The notes beneath the pieces were generated by a model, which saw only the letters and a program-made list of their open reading frames with translations, was not told where the DNA came from and did not search any database. A program made the position numbers and the translations under genes. This document shows positions 10,932 through 22,260 of a DNA stretch of 54,120 nt, in pieces (position 1 is the stretch's first letter; each line of letters starts with the position of its first letter). The stretch comes from Gnetum montanum (Eukaryota > Streptophyta > Gnetopsida > Gnetales > Gnetaceae). The stretch lies in contig MNCI01037808.1 in NCBI GenBank assembly GCA_015680685.1, positions 3,087 through 57,206 of the forward strand, given 5' to 3'.

Positions 10932-13180
10932 ATGACTTCTACACTTAAGGAAAAGTAACCACCTACCAAAGAAACTCATAATACTCATGACAAGGAATAT
11001 AATGAAAAAGATTGGAGTGCACCCATGCAAACCAAAATTTCATATGCTCATATAAATTCATACTATCCTAATTTCATGTTTATCTTCCACCAAGATGAAT
11101 AGCTAAGGTGGAGAGATTTTTAGGATAATGTTGTTTTGCCTCCTGAAAATTTGACACCATCAATACTACAAGAAACCATAACGAGGTTGAACATTGTTCA
11201 TGCACAAGAAGGATATCATGTTACTAAATGCATGACTAGGTCATATCAACCTACAAAAGCACAAGTAAGAAGGGATGCTACCATGGAGACAAGACATGAG
11301 AACAACAAAGGAAAGAAAGTAACTCACAATGTTATCTTTGAAGAAATAAATGATGATACATTCCTAATGAAAAACCTCCTCCAAACCCATGAATCCCATT
11401 CATAAACACCTATCATTCATCTAAAGGAAATTTTCAAAATACCTAAGAGAGATGCAAAAGACTCCAAACATAGGTGAAGCCAAAGGCCTAAATCTTTCAT
11501 AGAACCATAAGAAAATAAATCATGAAGTCATAGAAGGTGAACCGGCTAGCATCATTCTCCAACTACTTCCTCTTCCTCCTTATGGTCATTAGAGGAGTTT
11601 GACAAGATAAAATGAAGACCAAGATACTGTGATAGGAAAAGAAAAAGGGATCATGAGAAACATGTACATGAAAGAAAGTATCTTGATGAAGAAGAAGATA
11701 ACTATGAACAATGAAGAGACAAGATCAAGCATGAATAAAGAGAATGATACTATGAGAAATGGATGAATCACAACTGCAATAGAGCCTATGAACCCAAAGA
11801 TCATGATGAACCCATACTAGTAACTTGCATTATGATTAATATGAGAGAAGTAGTGTATATTCCTACCAAGCACATAAGGGATAGTTGTGTCAAGCAACTG
11901 GACATGAATAACATTCCCAAATTTGAAAGTCACTATAATGCAAATCCACAACACCATCTTCAAGCATTCTAGGATCCCTATTCCCTTTAGAACATTGAGA
12001 ATGATTAGCATAAGTTAAATTTATTTCCTATAACACTCATCAAGGAAGTAGAAAGTTGGTATCGATCCTTAGAATCAGAGTCCATTCGAAGATGGAGTAC
12101 CGTGCTAGAGCTTTTCAATGATAAATACCAAACCTATTCGAGAGTTCCCAATTTAAGGAAACAAATACAAGAATCAAAAAAAGGGATACATGAATCCCTT
12201 AACATGATAATGGGTAGATATTATTCATTACTACATAGATGACTAGGCCATGAATTATCTCAAAGGGAACAACTAAGACATATTATTAATGGGTTAAGGA
12301 ATAAGACTAAAAAATATCTAGGGGTATATGCCAAAGGCAGATTACTAGAAATGATAGTCCATTGACTTCAAAGACTAATAAAATAGGTGGATAAATAAGA
12401 AGGAGAATTAAAGAAAAGAGAATTAGTAGAAGAGTACAATCGATATACTACAATAAGGAAAATGGATGTTAGAATGTGTGATAGACAAGAAGAAGAATCT
12501 TTAAAGGATGTCATTTGAAAGAACACTCTACCCATGTAAAAATTAGTTAATGACATTATGAAAAAGGTAGAGAAAATGTAGGACTTTGTGGATGAAAATT
12601 TCATTATTTCACTCAATATAGTGAAGGAAAAGATTGACCAAGATCTAAACAGGAATAAAGAAAAGAGGAAAAGAAAAGATAATGGATGAGAAAATTACAA
12701 ATGTAAAGGAAAATTCACTACAATTGAGAAATTAACAAACTTCAATTCATAAGATGAAGAAGATGCAAAGTGTGCCAATATGAACATCCTAAGAGATATT
12801 TTCCTATCTCGACCCACTTGCAAGAGTCTAGAGCATACACACTTAACCTAAAGTTTGTCAAGAAAAAGATGTCAAAATGATTACCTTACCCATAATGTAA
12901 TCTCAAACAACCATTTCAACTATCATTCTATCCAAGTGAAGCCTATCCTCAACCACAAGAGTAATATTAGTAGTAGTGGTAACAACCACAAACATGGGAA
13001 ATGCCATTACCAAGGTAGCAATATCCATAGAGGTAACTAAATCCTTATGGATATTATGTTCAATGTCCAATATCCCTAGGAAATGCTTTAGTTCACATCT
13101 CCTCTCACTATTATCCACTCGAGTATCATAAACCCACTACATCATTAATGGATCCTTATTCTTATGCATATCAATCAATA
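10932..13180 (+). pseudogene. gag: Element C: gag (Athila-like), in-frame but stop-riddled
   Basis: A single frame runs from ATG 10932 to the gap with many nonsense codons and no frameshift that I can see. Start points at 11136, 11763 and 12855 are all in this frame. The N-terminal third is basic and charged. The retrotransposon-gag core is at about 11970-12350, with LFPITLIKEVESWYRSL, SIRRW and LELFNDKY. A charged segment follows, then an Asn/His/Tyr-rich tail at 12850-13180. Copy D encodes the same core on the minus strand (53330-52800). This element could not make a full Gag now. Confidence 0.75.
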
Positions 13181-13187
13181 GTTGGTT

Positions 13188-13726
13188 NNNNNNNNNNNNN
13201 NNNNNNNNNNNNNNNNNNNNNNNNNNNNNNNNNNNNNNNNNNNNNNNNNNNNNNNNNNNNNNNNNNNNNNNNNNNNNNNNNNNNNNNNNNNNNNNNNNNN
13301 NNNNNNNNNNNNNNNNNNNNNNNNNNNNNNNNNNNNNNNNNNNNNNNNNNNNNNNNNNNNNNNNNNNNNNNNNNNNNNNNNNNNNNNNNNNNNNNNNNNN
13401 NNNNNNNNNNNNNNNNNNNNNNNNNNNNNNNNNNNNNNNNNNNNNNNNNNNNNNNNNNNNNNNNNNNNNNNNNNNNNNNNNNNNNNNNNNNNNNNNNNNN
13501 NNNNNNNNNNNNNNNNNNNNNNNNNNNNNNNNNNNNNNNNNNNNNNNNNNNNNNNNNNNNNNNNNNNNNNNNNNNNNNNNNNNNNNNNNNNNNNNNNNNN
13601 NNNNNNNNNNNNNNNNNNNNNNNNNNNNNNNNNNNNNNNNNNNNNNNNNNNNNNNNNNNNNNNNNNNNNNNNNNNNNNNNNNNNNNNNNNNNNNNNNNNN
13701 NNNNNNNNNNNNNNNNNNNNNNNNNN
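13188..13726. other. Assembly gap (539 Ns)
   Basis: A run of N. By comparison with copy D it hides the end of gag and the first part of protease of element C. Open frames that cross it have no meaning. Confidence 1.
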
Positions 13727-14885
13727 TATTGATTTCATAGATATACATGTGGGAAAAATGAGGGAGAATTTCTTGTAATCATGGGAAGAGCATGACTTAG
13801 CATTGTAGAAGGTAAGCTAGGAATCAGAGACTTGTAATAGAAATCTCCAAGGAAGATGAAGCCAAAATCATACAGAGATGTCAATTTCCATGTATCATAT
13901 ACAACAATAGTAGGTAAAATTACATGTAGAAAATATGGGTTATAAAATAAGAAATCAATCTAGCATGTAATTAATGTATAGAAGATATGTGTGTGCAATA
14001 ATGCTTGTATGCAGAAATCACTGAGTAAGTAGACATCCAATGGTTGATTACTAAAAAGGAGACAAAGTCCAAAATGTACATGAAACCATTTAATCAAATT
14101 ATAAGTGCCTATGTTGAAGAGGCTAATGTGTTAGATCAGTTCAGAAAGAAACACCCCTATGTATAATCACATCAAGAAGAATACATTGAATGGAGATAAT
14201 TAGAGATCATAGACAAGTATGAACTAGAGCCTTTAGAACTAAAAGCCCTATTGGATGTACTAGAGTATGCTTTTTTGAATAATAAGAAATTAGTAATTAT
14301 TAATGCTAATCTTGATAAAGAACATAAGAGAAAATATTGGAAGTGGTAAATAAATGGCCAATATAATTTGCATGGTCCTACAATGCGATAAAAACTATAG
14401 ATTCACATATATGTAAACATTGAATTTATACAAATCTAGTCATCAAACCATGCCACCATCCTTAAGAAATATTGAATCCTAAACTCAAAGAAGTGGTAAA
14501 ATAGAAATTGGAGAAACTATTAAAAGTAGGATTCATCTATCCAATAGCAGAAAGTGAATGGATCAACTCCTTGGTCATTTTTTCAAAGAAAGGTGGTAAG
14601 TGAAAGATCTATATTAACTTCTGGCTATTGAATTTAGTAACATTCAAGGACCATTTTCCTTTACCATTTGTTGACCAAGTCCTCAACATCATTGTGGGAC
14701 ACTAGTACTATATTTTCCTTTATGGTTACAATGAGTATGATCAAATCTACATTGCACCAAAAGATCAAGAGAAGACTATATTCATTAGTTCATGGAAAAT
14801 CTTTGCCTACAAGAAAATGTTTTTTGGCTTGTGTAATGCTTCTACCATCTTTCAAGGACTAGTACTGAGCATGTTCAAAAAATAG
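13727..14885 (+). pseudogene. pol: Element C: protease end and reverse transcriptase, truncated
   Basis: Just after the gap a protease C-terminal motif reads FLVIMGRA, then LGIRDL (13770-13830). It aligns with copy D (FPIILGRSWL, then MGIRDL). RT follows at about 14505-14880: VGFIYPIAESEWINSLV, FKDHFPLPFVDQVL, IAPKDQEKTIF and FAYKKMFFGLCNAS. These are the classic Ty3/gypsy blocks upstream of the catalytic YxDD. The YxDD block, RNase H and integrase are missing because the element breaks off near 14885 against minus-strand LINE sequence. The stops are mostly TAG/TGA/TAA at Trp, Gln or Arg positions. Confidence 0.85.
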
Positions 14886-14889
14886 ATTT

Positions 14890-15610
14890 GAAACCATGAA
14901 TTAGAAGAGAGGAATCTATCTAACTTATAGTAAACACAATCTACAACATTCCTTAGATTTGACCAAGTAAATGTACAACCAAGAATAGGAATCCCTCTCA
15001 AATTTAAGCTTTTAATCACTCTTTGGAAAGAAGAATGAGAATTAGGATTCTAGCATCCTCCAATTTTATCTACTAAAATAACCATAGAATTGAAATCATC
15101 CATCATTAACAAAGGTTCTAAGAAAGTAGAAAAATTATCTTAAAACATTGTCTTGTTAGTGATTTTAGATGGACCATATACATTCACTAAGATCTAGTTA
15201 GGAGTACTAGAAACCAACATTGCAATAAAATGTTTAGCTATCTTAAGAAGAGAAAATTTAAATTCCCACTTCCAAAGGATCCAAAGTCCTCCTAAAAGAT
15301 CATTTACATTAGAGAAACAAAAACTACAATAAAATGTTTAGCAATCTTAAGAAGAGAAACTTTAAATTCCTACTTCCAAAGGATCCAAGTCTTTGTAAAA
15401 GATCATTTACTTTATAGAAACAAAAACTACAAGATGAAAACATACGATGAATAAAAATAATATTTTGGGATTCATTAGCTTTAGTATCTTGAAGGCATAT
15501 AAAATTGATATTTTCTTTTGACCACAAAAAATTAATGGTCTATTGATGTGAGGGATTCAATGCACTCCTCATATTCCATATAATGATTTTCATTTATTTA
15601 GGGAGGATAA
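14890..15610 (-). pseudogene. LINE endonuclease (EEP family) remnant
   Basis: Read on the minus strand, the start is MKIIIWNMRSALNPSHQ and INFICLQDTKANES (about 15590-15480). Later come LVNVYGP, PLLMMDDFNSM (about 15110-15080) and GCTFTWSNLR with YYKLDRFLSS (about 14970-14900). These are the WN, QET/DTK, GDFN and LDRF blocks of the endonuclease/exonuclease/phosphatase domain that nicks target DNA for plant L1 elements. Asp replaces Gly in the GDFN block. A 104-bp internal duplication and several stops break the frame. It abuts element C RT at the 3' side. Confidence 0.8.
15223..15432. repeat. 104-bp tandem duplication inside the LINE endonuclease
   Basis: Copy 1 begins at 15223 and copy 2 at 15327. 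Both contain CAATAAAATGTTTAGC and end in AGAAACAAAAACTACAA. They have since diverged by several substitutions and a small indel. The duplication disrupts the endonuclease frame. Confidence 0.85.
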
Positions 15611-15649
15611 TGATCCTCCATGGAAATTTTGTAAACGATTCAAACAACT

Positions 15650-16018
15650 AAGAGTTAACTATAAATTATTACCTCTCAAAATGCTTGGATTTTGACCAAA
15701 GTTTGTTGCACCTTTCTTGATATGGGAGATATTTAAGGAATTGATAAGAACAACATTCAAGGTTAGTGAAGGGTTTTTGAAATGGAAACAAACAAGAAGC
15801 AATGTAAGAGTGGTCAAGAAAGTAAGAGCGGGCAAGGTTGTGCGGATGAATGCAATAAAATGAATCCAAGGCATGAGTCTAGGCATGTTGAGGGCCATGC
15901 AATACAAATGTTAAGGACATGGGAGACAAGGAAAAGAGTGGAGTATTCAGCAATAGTGATGCTTAGGGCTAGGTTCTTCCACCTACTTATGGGGAAAATG
16001 GATTGTTGCAATCATGCA
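15650..16018. other. Left flank of the giant element
   Basis: An open frame at 15782-16021 (plus) is charged and Lys/Gln-rich at its start. It is cut by the giant LTR element, whose target duplication ATGCA ends at 16018. The sequence resumes at 33858 with LINE ORF1-like sequence. The flank may therefore be the 5' part of that LINE, but no diagnostic domain is visible. Confidence 0.3.
16014..16018. repeat. Target-site duplication, left copy (ATGCA)
   Basis: ATGCA here and at 33853-33857 flanks the giant element exactly outside its TG...CA ends. This is the 5-bp duplication left by gypsy-type integrases. Confidence 0.9.
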
Positions 16019-17652
16019 TGAAACACCCCAAAAATTCGAAGGCATGCTTGGTTCACCATGCCTTGCAATTCAAATAGTGCTATGACAATTCTTTAGGAGG
16101 ATAACACTCTAAATTTAGGCCAGCCAGTTCGGCAAATTTTCTACATTAGGTATAAATAGGCTCTACACATCATCTTTCCTATCCACCTAAGTAGTTTACC
16201 TAGCCGATAGCTTGCTTAGGAGAAATGCATGGAGTTGACAGTAGTAGTCAGGATGTGTGAAACAGTTCAGTAAGTTTTCTAAGTCATATAGTTTGCTACA
16301 CTACACCATGCCTCGTTATGTAGCATAGCAAGTTTCAGAAAATCATTACAGAATGAAGTGCCACATTACACTATGCTACGCAACATAGTGTAGCATAGCA
16401 AAAGCTATACAGTTAGTTCCTTCACCCAACTTCAAGTCCTTCAGCAATGTCTCTTTTCGTCAGAAATTAGTAGACCATGTCTACTGCTATGTTATGCTAA
16501 ACTACATGGCACAACAAGGTGTAGTAATTTTTTGGAAGAGACAGAAGGTAACTAAAAGCGTAGGATTAGTAAGTTTTCAAGTTTTGCAGTGCAGGAGGTA
16601 AAGTTTGTAGATTGGAAAAGTTTTTTTTGACTAAAGCCAGTCGCTACTCTATGTAGCATAGCATAGCATAGCAAGTATGCAGCACACATATAGCGAAACA
16701 TGAGACAACATGCTACACTATGCCGGACATGATATGCTATGAAGCACAGAAAAGCATGAAGGTGGTTGTGCAACATCAATGCACTTCACCTAATTGAACC
16801 GTTGGCACATGTATCCAGACGCTGACGACACAATTCTGGCATGGCAGGCTCACAGTTACGACATGGTAGACTCACATTACAATGGTCATGCATGTCCAAC
16901 GTTCATGTAGGCACGTGCAGCATAGATAAGTCAACGTGGACCTTAGGAACATGGCATCTAAACTACCTTTTTCATGCACCCTTGGTCCTATAAATATCCC
17001 AACGAGTAACGTTTAGCTCTCTCTCTCTCTCTCTCTCTAGATTCGACTCCTTTTGGCACATTTTCAAGTTGATCCCTGATGTCCTTTGGCAAAAAGAAAA
17101 ACAAGTTAGCATTGTAACCTTGAGCATTGTAAGCTTTCTGTTTGGCATTGTAAATAGTTAGCATTCTTAGCTGGCATTTTGTCCTACCTCCTTTCTACCA
17201 CCTTGGTATAATTTTTTCATTGTCATCTTTTGAGTCCACGTCCAACCGCACAGTTTTCTTTGCTCTACACATCTTGGTTACTCTTAGGATCTCTACACTG
17301 CTCAATGCTATGCAACCGACTGTATCCATCCTGATAGAGCAAACTTGTAGCTTCGAAGTGGTGCATTTTTCTAGCGGCATTTTACTTTGCTTCTTGCTTA
17401 TTGCTACATTTTATATTATTTTTTGTCTCCTTTGCTTTTAACCATTACTTCACATTTTCATTTCCTCTTCTAGACTACACATTGTAAAAGGCTATATAGA
17501 ATCCGACTAAGTTCCTGTCTGATCGACCAAACCATTTAGGGTGCCTCGTATCCATTTCATCAAGCACGGTCCTCCTACGGATATAGGGTTAAAGCTTTCG
17601 TGACCATCGACCCCTCAGTGTTTTCCAACTGCTAACATTTTCAGTCTCTAGA
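16019..17652 (+). repeat. Giant element 5' LTR
   Basis: It begins TGAAACACC and ends TCAGTCTCTAGA, where the final CA has decayed to GA. It aligns end to end with 32241-33852. It holds two TATA-like boxes (16151-16158 and 16989-16996), a (CT)11 tract at 17017-17038 in the likely R/U5 leader, and clusters of GCTATGCTACG-type palindromic motifs (16290-16400 and 16650-16745). Confidence 0.93.
16989..16996 (+). promoter_or_regulatory. TATA box of the 5' LTR
   Basis: TATAAATA is followed about 20 bp later by the pyrimidine-rich (CT)n tract, a typical plant LTR core promoter. The 3' LTR keeps the same box at 33193-33200. A second TATAAATA lies 838 bp upstream (16151-16158; 32373-32380 in the 3' LTR) and is also conserved. 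Confidence 0.6.
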
Positions 17653-17658
17653 GTTTTC

Positions 17659-17675
17659 TGGCACTAGAAGGAGGG
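17659..17675 (+). other. Giant element: candidate primer-binding site
   Basis: TGGCACTAGAAGGAGGG lies 6 bases after the 5' LTR end, behind GTTTTC. It starts with the TGG complementary to tRNA CCA ends, as expected. I do not assign the tRNA, because decay has probably changed bases. Confidence 0.55.
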
Positions 17676-17696
17676 CCTTTAGTACCCTTTCCACTT

Positions 17697-18150
17697 GTCA
17701 TGGTAGTCCTGTAAACCTTCTGCACCCTGATATGCATTAGCATAAACTTGACACCCATCTGCGGTTGTTTACACATCATGCAGTGCAGATCGGTCACCTC
17801 AACGGTTCCTCAGGATCCCTATAGGACATAAAGCCTCTGATCACCAGTTGCCCTACCTATCTTACAGTAGTCTTGCATCTACTCTGTATCCTATCATGTG
17901 TTAGCATATCATGTGGTACAAATCAATCGCTTTGATGGTTCCTCGAGGACCCCGCAGGACATAAAGCATTTGATGGTTAGTTAACTTGCCTATCTTACAG
18001 TAGTCCTACACATGCTCTATATCCTATCATGCACTAGCGTAAACATGACACCCTTTAGCAGTTGTTTATGCTTTGTGTGATACAAATCAGTCGCCTTGAT
18101 GGTTCCTCAAGAGCCCGACATGACATAAATCCTTCCTGATTTCTGTTTGA
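17697..18150 (+). repeat. Giant element: three imperfect leader repeats
   Basis: Units begin near 17697, 17872 and 17995. Each contains TAGTCCT/TAGTCTT, then GGTTCCTC followed by GGACATAAAGC-like sequence (GGTTCCTC at 17804, 17937 and 18101). The middle unit lacks about 40 bp that units 1 and 3 share (the TGACACCC...GTTGTTTA block). They sit between the primer site and the gag start. Confidence 0.8.
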
Positions 18151-18196
18151 TTGCTTTCCAATTTTTTCTTCCTATTGCAAAAGTATTTAGCTCACA

Positions 18197-21100
18197 ATGG
18201 CTTTTTCAACTACTTCTACTAATGCCTTTAACGTGGAAGTTCCCTTCAATGTTGAAGTCCCCATCATGGTTCAAGGCACTACTGGTGCCGAACAATCATT
18301 GAACCTGACACTGGAAACACGTCGATCCCTTAGGATCCAAAATCAAGGACCTGAGGGATTGGCCTAGCAACAGAAGCATTACAACCTCCTCTATGCAAAG
18401 GTGTAGGAAAATCTACCCTCAAATGTACATGAACTCAAAGACAAATGTAGCTTCAAGTTTGCTTACTGCAATGGGAAGGAATTTGTTCCTACTTTCGACA
18501 CTTCCTTTCCTTTGACACAGGTGAATCAATGGCTTCTAGACCAACTAATTCAATTGGCTAGGCTTAGGGAGCAATAGGACACAGTGTCCAACCAAAATGA
18601 TGCTTTCCATGATGAACAAGAGGAACTTGATTCTCAATCAGACAAGGGAGGTCAGACCAACCCTGTTCCTATCCCTCCTACCCAGTCCTTCTGGGCCAAG
18701 CTATTGTCTATCAATGCTCCCTTTGTGATTACACATATGTTTCCGCAACCCATGATTACAATAGCCATGGGTAGCCATGTTAACCCCACAACGTCTAAAT
18801 GCCCTCTCTTACATGTTTCATCTGTGTCATTTGCAACTACTATTCCTTTGAAAACTATTCAGCAGTCCATTCCTATAGCACATCATGCATCAATCATGGC
18901 TACACTAGCACATATTCACAACATGCCTACCTTACAATCATATGCAACTTCTATTTCCATTCCTACATTCACGTTTGTTCCACCCACCATGGTGGGCCTC
19001 CACTAGTCCACATGATGGACCCCATTCACTTTTGTTCCTATTCCACAACCATCGCAGATGTCTCACTATGTTTGCTCTTAGGCCCACCAAGCCTCGTAGA
19101 TGGTACAACCCAACATGGGGCTATGGTCTATGCTACCAGCGACACAAGCGATCCATCCAGCAGCCCAACCCATGGTTTCTACTCTAACAACACCATCTGC
19201 CGAGTGGTGGACAATGCAAGCAGCACCGTTTGAGGGGGTCATCCCAATGGTACTGCCAATGGATCACGCTGTCACCCCCACCATGCCATAAGTGGGAGCT
19301 ACCTTCGCAGCTCCCCAACCATCCACAACATTGCAATGTCTAGACCAAGCATTCTAGCTCATCTAGACCCTTACTAAGAAAATAAAATGCCTCAAAGCTA
19401 TCGAGTCTGACATGATACAAGTCATGGACTTTTATCAGGATGAACCAATCAACCCTGTGATCCTTGCTTTGACACTTCCCCCAAGGATGTCACTCCCACA
19501 CTTCATAAAATATGATGGGGAGGGAGATCCTAATACACATCTTGTTACCTTTAGTTCTAAATCCCTTCTATTACAACAATGGCTGCACATGATTATTCAT
19601 GTATTTGCCATGTCCCTAGCTGAGAAAGACCTATATTGGTATTGCACACTGACACGCTCATCTATTTCAACTCTAGAAGAGCTTTTAACCCAGTTCGTGA
19701 CACACTTCAAGTACAACTTGAAGCCAGAAACCATGTTGGATCAGTTGATCAGCATGAAGCAAGACCCTCTAGAGCTAGTCCAAAAGTTCATTCAATGTTG
19801 GAGTACAATCCTTAATGAAATCCTTGAGCCCATCACGAAGGCCCACTTGCTAGCTATCTTTAATGGCATAGTGAACGACTTCATCAAGTCCAAACTTTAC
19901 TACCTAGCTTCTTGCTCTCTTAGTGAAGATTTTGCTCAGACTAAGAGCATATAGGATGCAGTGGAGGTAAGAAAAGACCTGGCCTACATCGCCTACAAAA
20001 ACACCTTCGCAAAGAAGGAAAAGGATAAGGCTCCAATAGCCATAGTGGTCACTGTGGTAATCGAGGCCAAGCACAAATCTAGTAAAAATGGTAAGAAGAA
20101 TGCTAAGAAGCTAGCTGCACCCTCAGCTAACCCTATGCCCAAATAGGGTTACGTATCGCAACCTACTATGTCTGCACCTAAGATATATGCACAATCCAAA
20201 CCCAACTTTGAGTGTAAAGATTGCTCAAAGTACACCCCATTGCCTCTCAAGCCTTCAAAACTTCTGAAGAAGCTATTGGTAGCATGGTAGATCAAACATA
20301 AGTAGATGTTGGAAGAAGTGATCAGGAGACATCAACACTACTGTTAGCTCCTTAGAAACCCCTCTTTGGCCTTGCCTAATGAACCTCCAGTTCCTAAGGT
20401 TTTTAGGCTAGACAGGTTTTGTGACTACCACCAACGGTGTGGTTACAACACAAATTACTATCTGGCATTGTAGGATAACATCCAAAGATTAATCGACCAG
20501 GGGAAACTGGTGTTGGACGAAAGCAACCCAATGCACCCTGAAAACCAATCTATGTATCTCTACATAGATCCCCTCAATGCCAACAATGCCGATTACTTCA
20601 TCAATGCCATCGACATTGATAGTGATCCTAGGCCATCCCAATAGCCATTTGTGGTCCTTGTGCCTCAACGTAGTGCACCAGCACCACTAGCGGCTGGTTG
20701 AAGCTCGTAGTAGCCATTCATCCTCCGAGTTCCTCCATGGGCATCCACCTTTGCACCACCTATTAGTGGAGGCATGCATCCCTGCCCATTAACACCTCTA
20801 GCTCCATTTGTCATCAGGGGGCTAACTCCTTTGACAACCCCCATTCCACACAAAATAGCTAAACAACCTTCTCATCTTGAAAAGCAAGAAGTTCACTTCA
20901 CGGGTGAGACGTTGTAGGGAAGTACCACCCAAGGTACCCCCAAGCCTATGTCTTCGCCCCCTGCATCTATGCCTTCATCACCAAAGACAAAGATTGACAC
21001 AACCACATGGTTTGTACCACCCTATCAAAAAAGGTTTGGACTTAGGTCCAAAGTTGCCCCTTCTTGGGAAATTCATCTTCTGGGATGAATGGAAGAGGAG

Positions 21101-22009
21101 GAAAACATTAAAGAGGAGGCGGCCAAGACCTCTTAGATTCCCTCACATAGGTCAAACAAGATCTAAAACAAAAAAAACACTACATTGAGCTTGTATGAGC
21201 TAATCATTACATCTATCCCATACCATGAGGCTCTAATCTACATGTTGACAGTAACTCCGGTCAATGAAGACATGCCAGCAAAAGAGGAAGCAATCTATTC
21301 AATCTTGCTCTCCTCTACACCCGCAGAGTCAAAATAGCCTCAACTAACTTTCTATAATGATGCCATTAGGGAAGATCTTGAAATGGGTCAAGTGACTACA
21401 ACACTCCTTTTCATCACAATTCAGGTCGGCCAACACTAGATCCAAAGGGTACACATTGATGATGGGGCTACCATAAATGCCATCCCCTTCCCTATTGTGG
21501 ACAAGCTGGGCTTCGTTGACCAGATCAACCCACAATGACATCATGCTTGAGGTCGTTCAATGGGATGTAGGTAGTAGTGAAGGGTATAGTCCACATAGAC
21601 TTCATAGCAAGGGACCAGTTCCTCACAAACACAACATTCATCGTGGTAGAGGAAATGCCTAGGTTTAACTTAATCTTGGGGAGATCGTGGTTGGCATAAC
21701 TTAGGGTTGTCTCCTCATCCATACACTAGGAGATCCACTTCCTTACGTAGGTAGGGAGGTGGTGATCCATGGTGACGAAGTAGCAAAGCAACTAATCCAT
21801 AATGTAGGCGTGGAACAAGGCTTAGAGATTATAACTTTTGAGAATAAAGCACCTATCATAGCTTACACTAACCACCCAGTAGAGGGATCGGCTCAACAAG
21901 CTGATTCCCAAAATGAAAATGCATAGGCTAAGTTGCCCTTCCAAGTGGGGGGCAACGATGTAGATGTTTAGCCTTACATTTTGCTCAACCCGTGTTAGGT
22001 CAAGAAGCA
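18197..22009 (+). pseudogene. gag: Giant element: gag-protease
   Basis: One frame is traceable from ATG 18197 to the protease at 21449 and 21653. All the intermediate start points tested (18584, 19412, 19961) are in that frame, and it is broken only by stops. One probable frameshift near 21750 follows. The gag core is at about 19500-19930, with MSLPHFIKYDGEGDPNTHL and ELLTQFVTHFKYNL. A CDYH...GYNTNYYLALQDNIQRL-type Cys/His block (about 20420-20500) replaces a normal zinc knuckle, as in Tat/Ogre gags. The protease reads IDDGATINAIPF (21455-21490, DGA active site) and LILGRSWLA (about 21677-21700). It lies downstream of the leader repeats and stops before the first CTAGCA repeat block. Confidence 0.85.
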
Positions 22010-22039
22010 GCTATGCCTAGCATAGTAACACCACTGTTT

Positions 22040-22260
22040 CCTTCCCACGCACCACCTTTTTGCATCTACGCTATGGCCCGAAATGGCCTAAAACAAGCAA
22101 CGTGCATTCACACAATGGCCTGAAATGGCCTAAAAATAGGAATCTACATTCATGCAATGGCTCAAAATGGCCTAAAACTAGCAATGTGCATGCTACGCTA
22201 TGGCCTGAACTGGCCTAAAACTAGTAATGGCCCGAAATGGCATAAAACTAGCACATGAAA
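22040..22260 (+). repeat. Repeat block 1: ATGGCCTAAAACTAGCA units
   Basis: About five degenerate copies of 'ATGGCCTGAAATGGCCTAAAACTAGCA' follow one another. They are separated by GCAACGTGCATTCA-like spacers and include ATGCTACGCTATGG. The block lies directly after the gag-protease frame and before the antisense unit's 3' end. Confidence 0.8.

Noticed and set aside
13137-13778. Long open frames of about 190-200 codons on both strands
   Set aside because: They consist almost entirely of the 539-base N gap and encode nothing readable.
17010-17040. CT microsatellite as an independent locus
   Set aside because: It is part of the giant element LTR and is present in both LTRs.
20665-20853. Minus-strand Gly-rich 62-codon frame
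   Set aside because: It is the shadow of the proline-rich part of gag on the plus strand.
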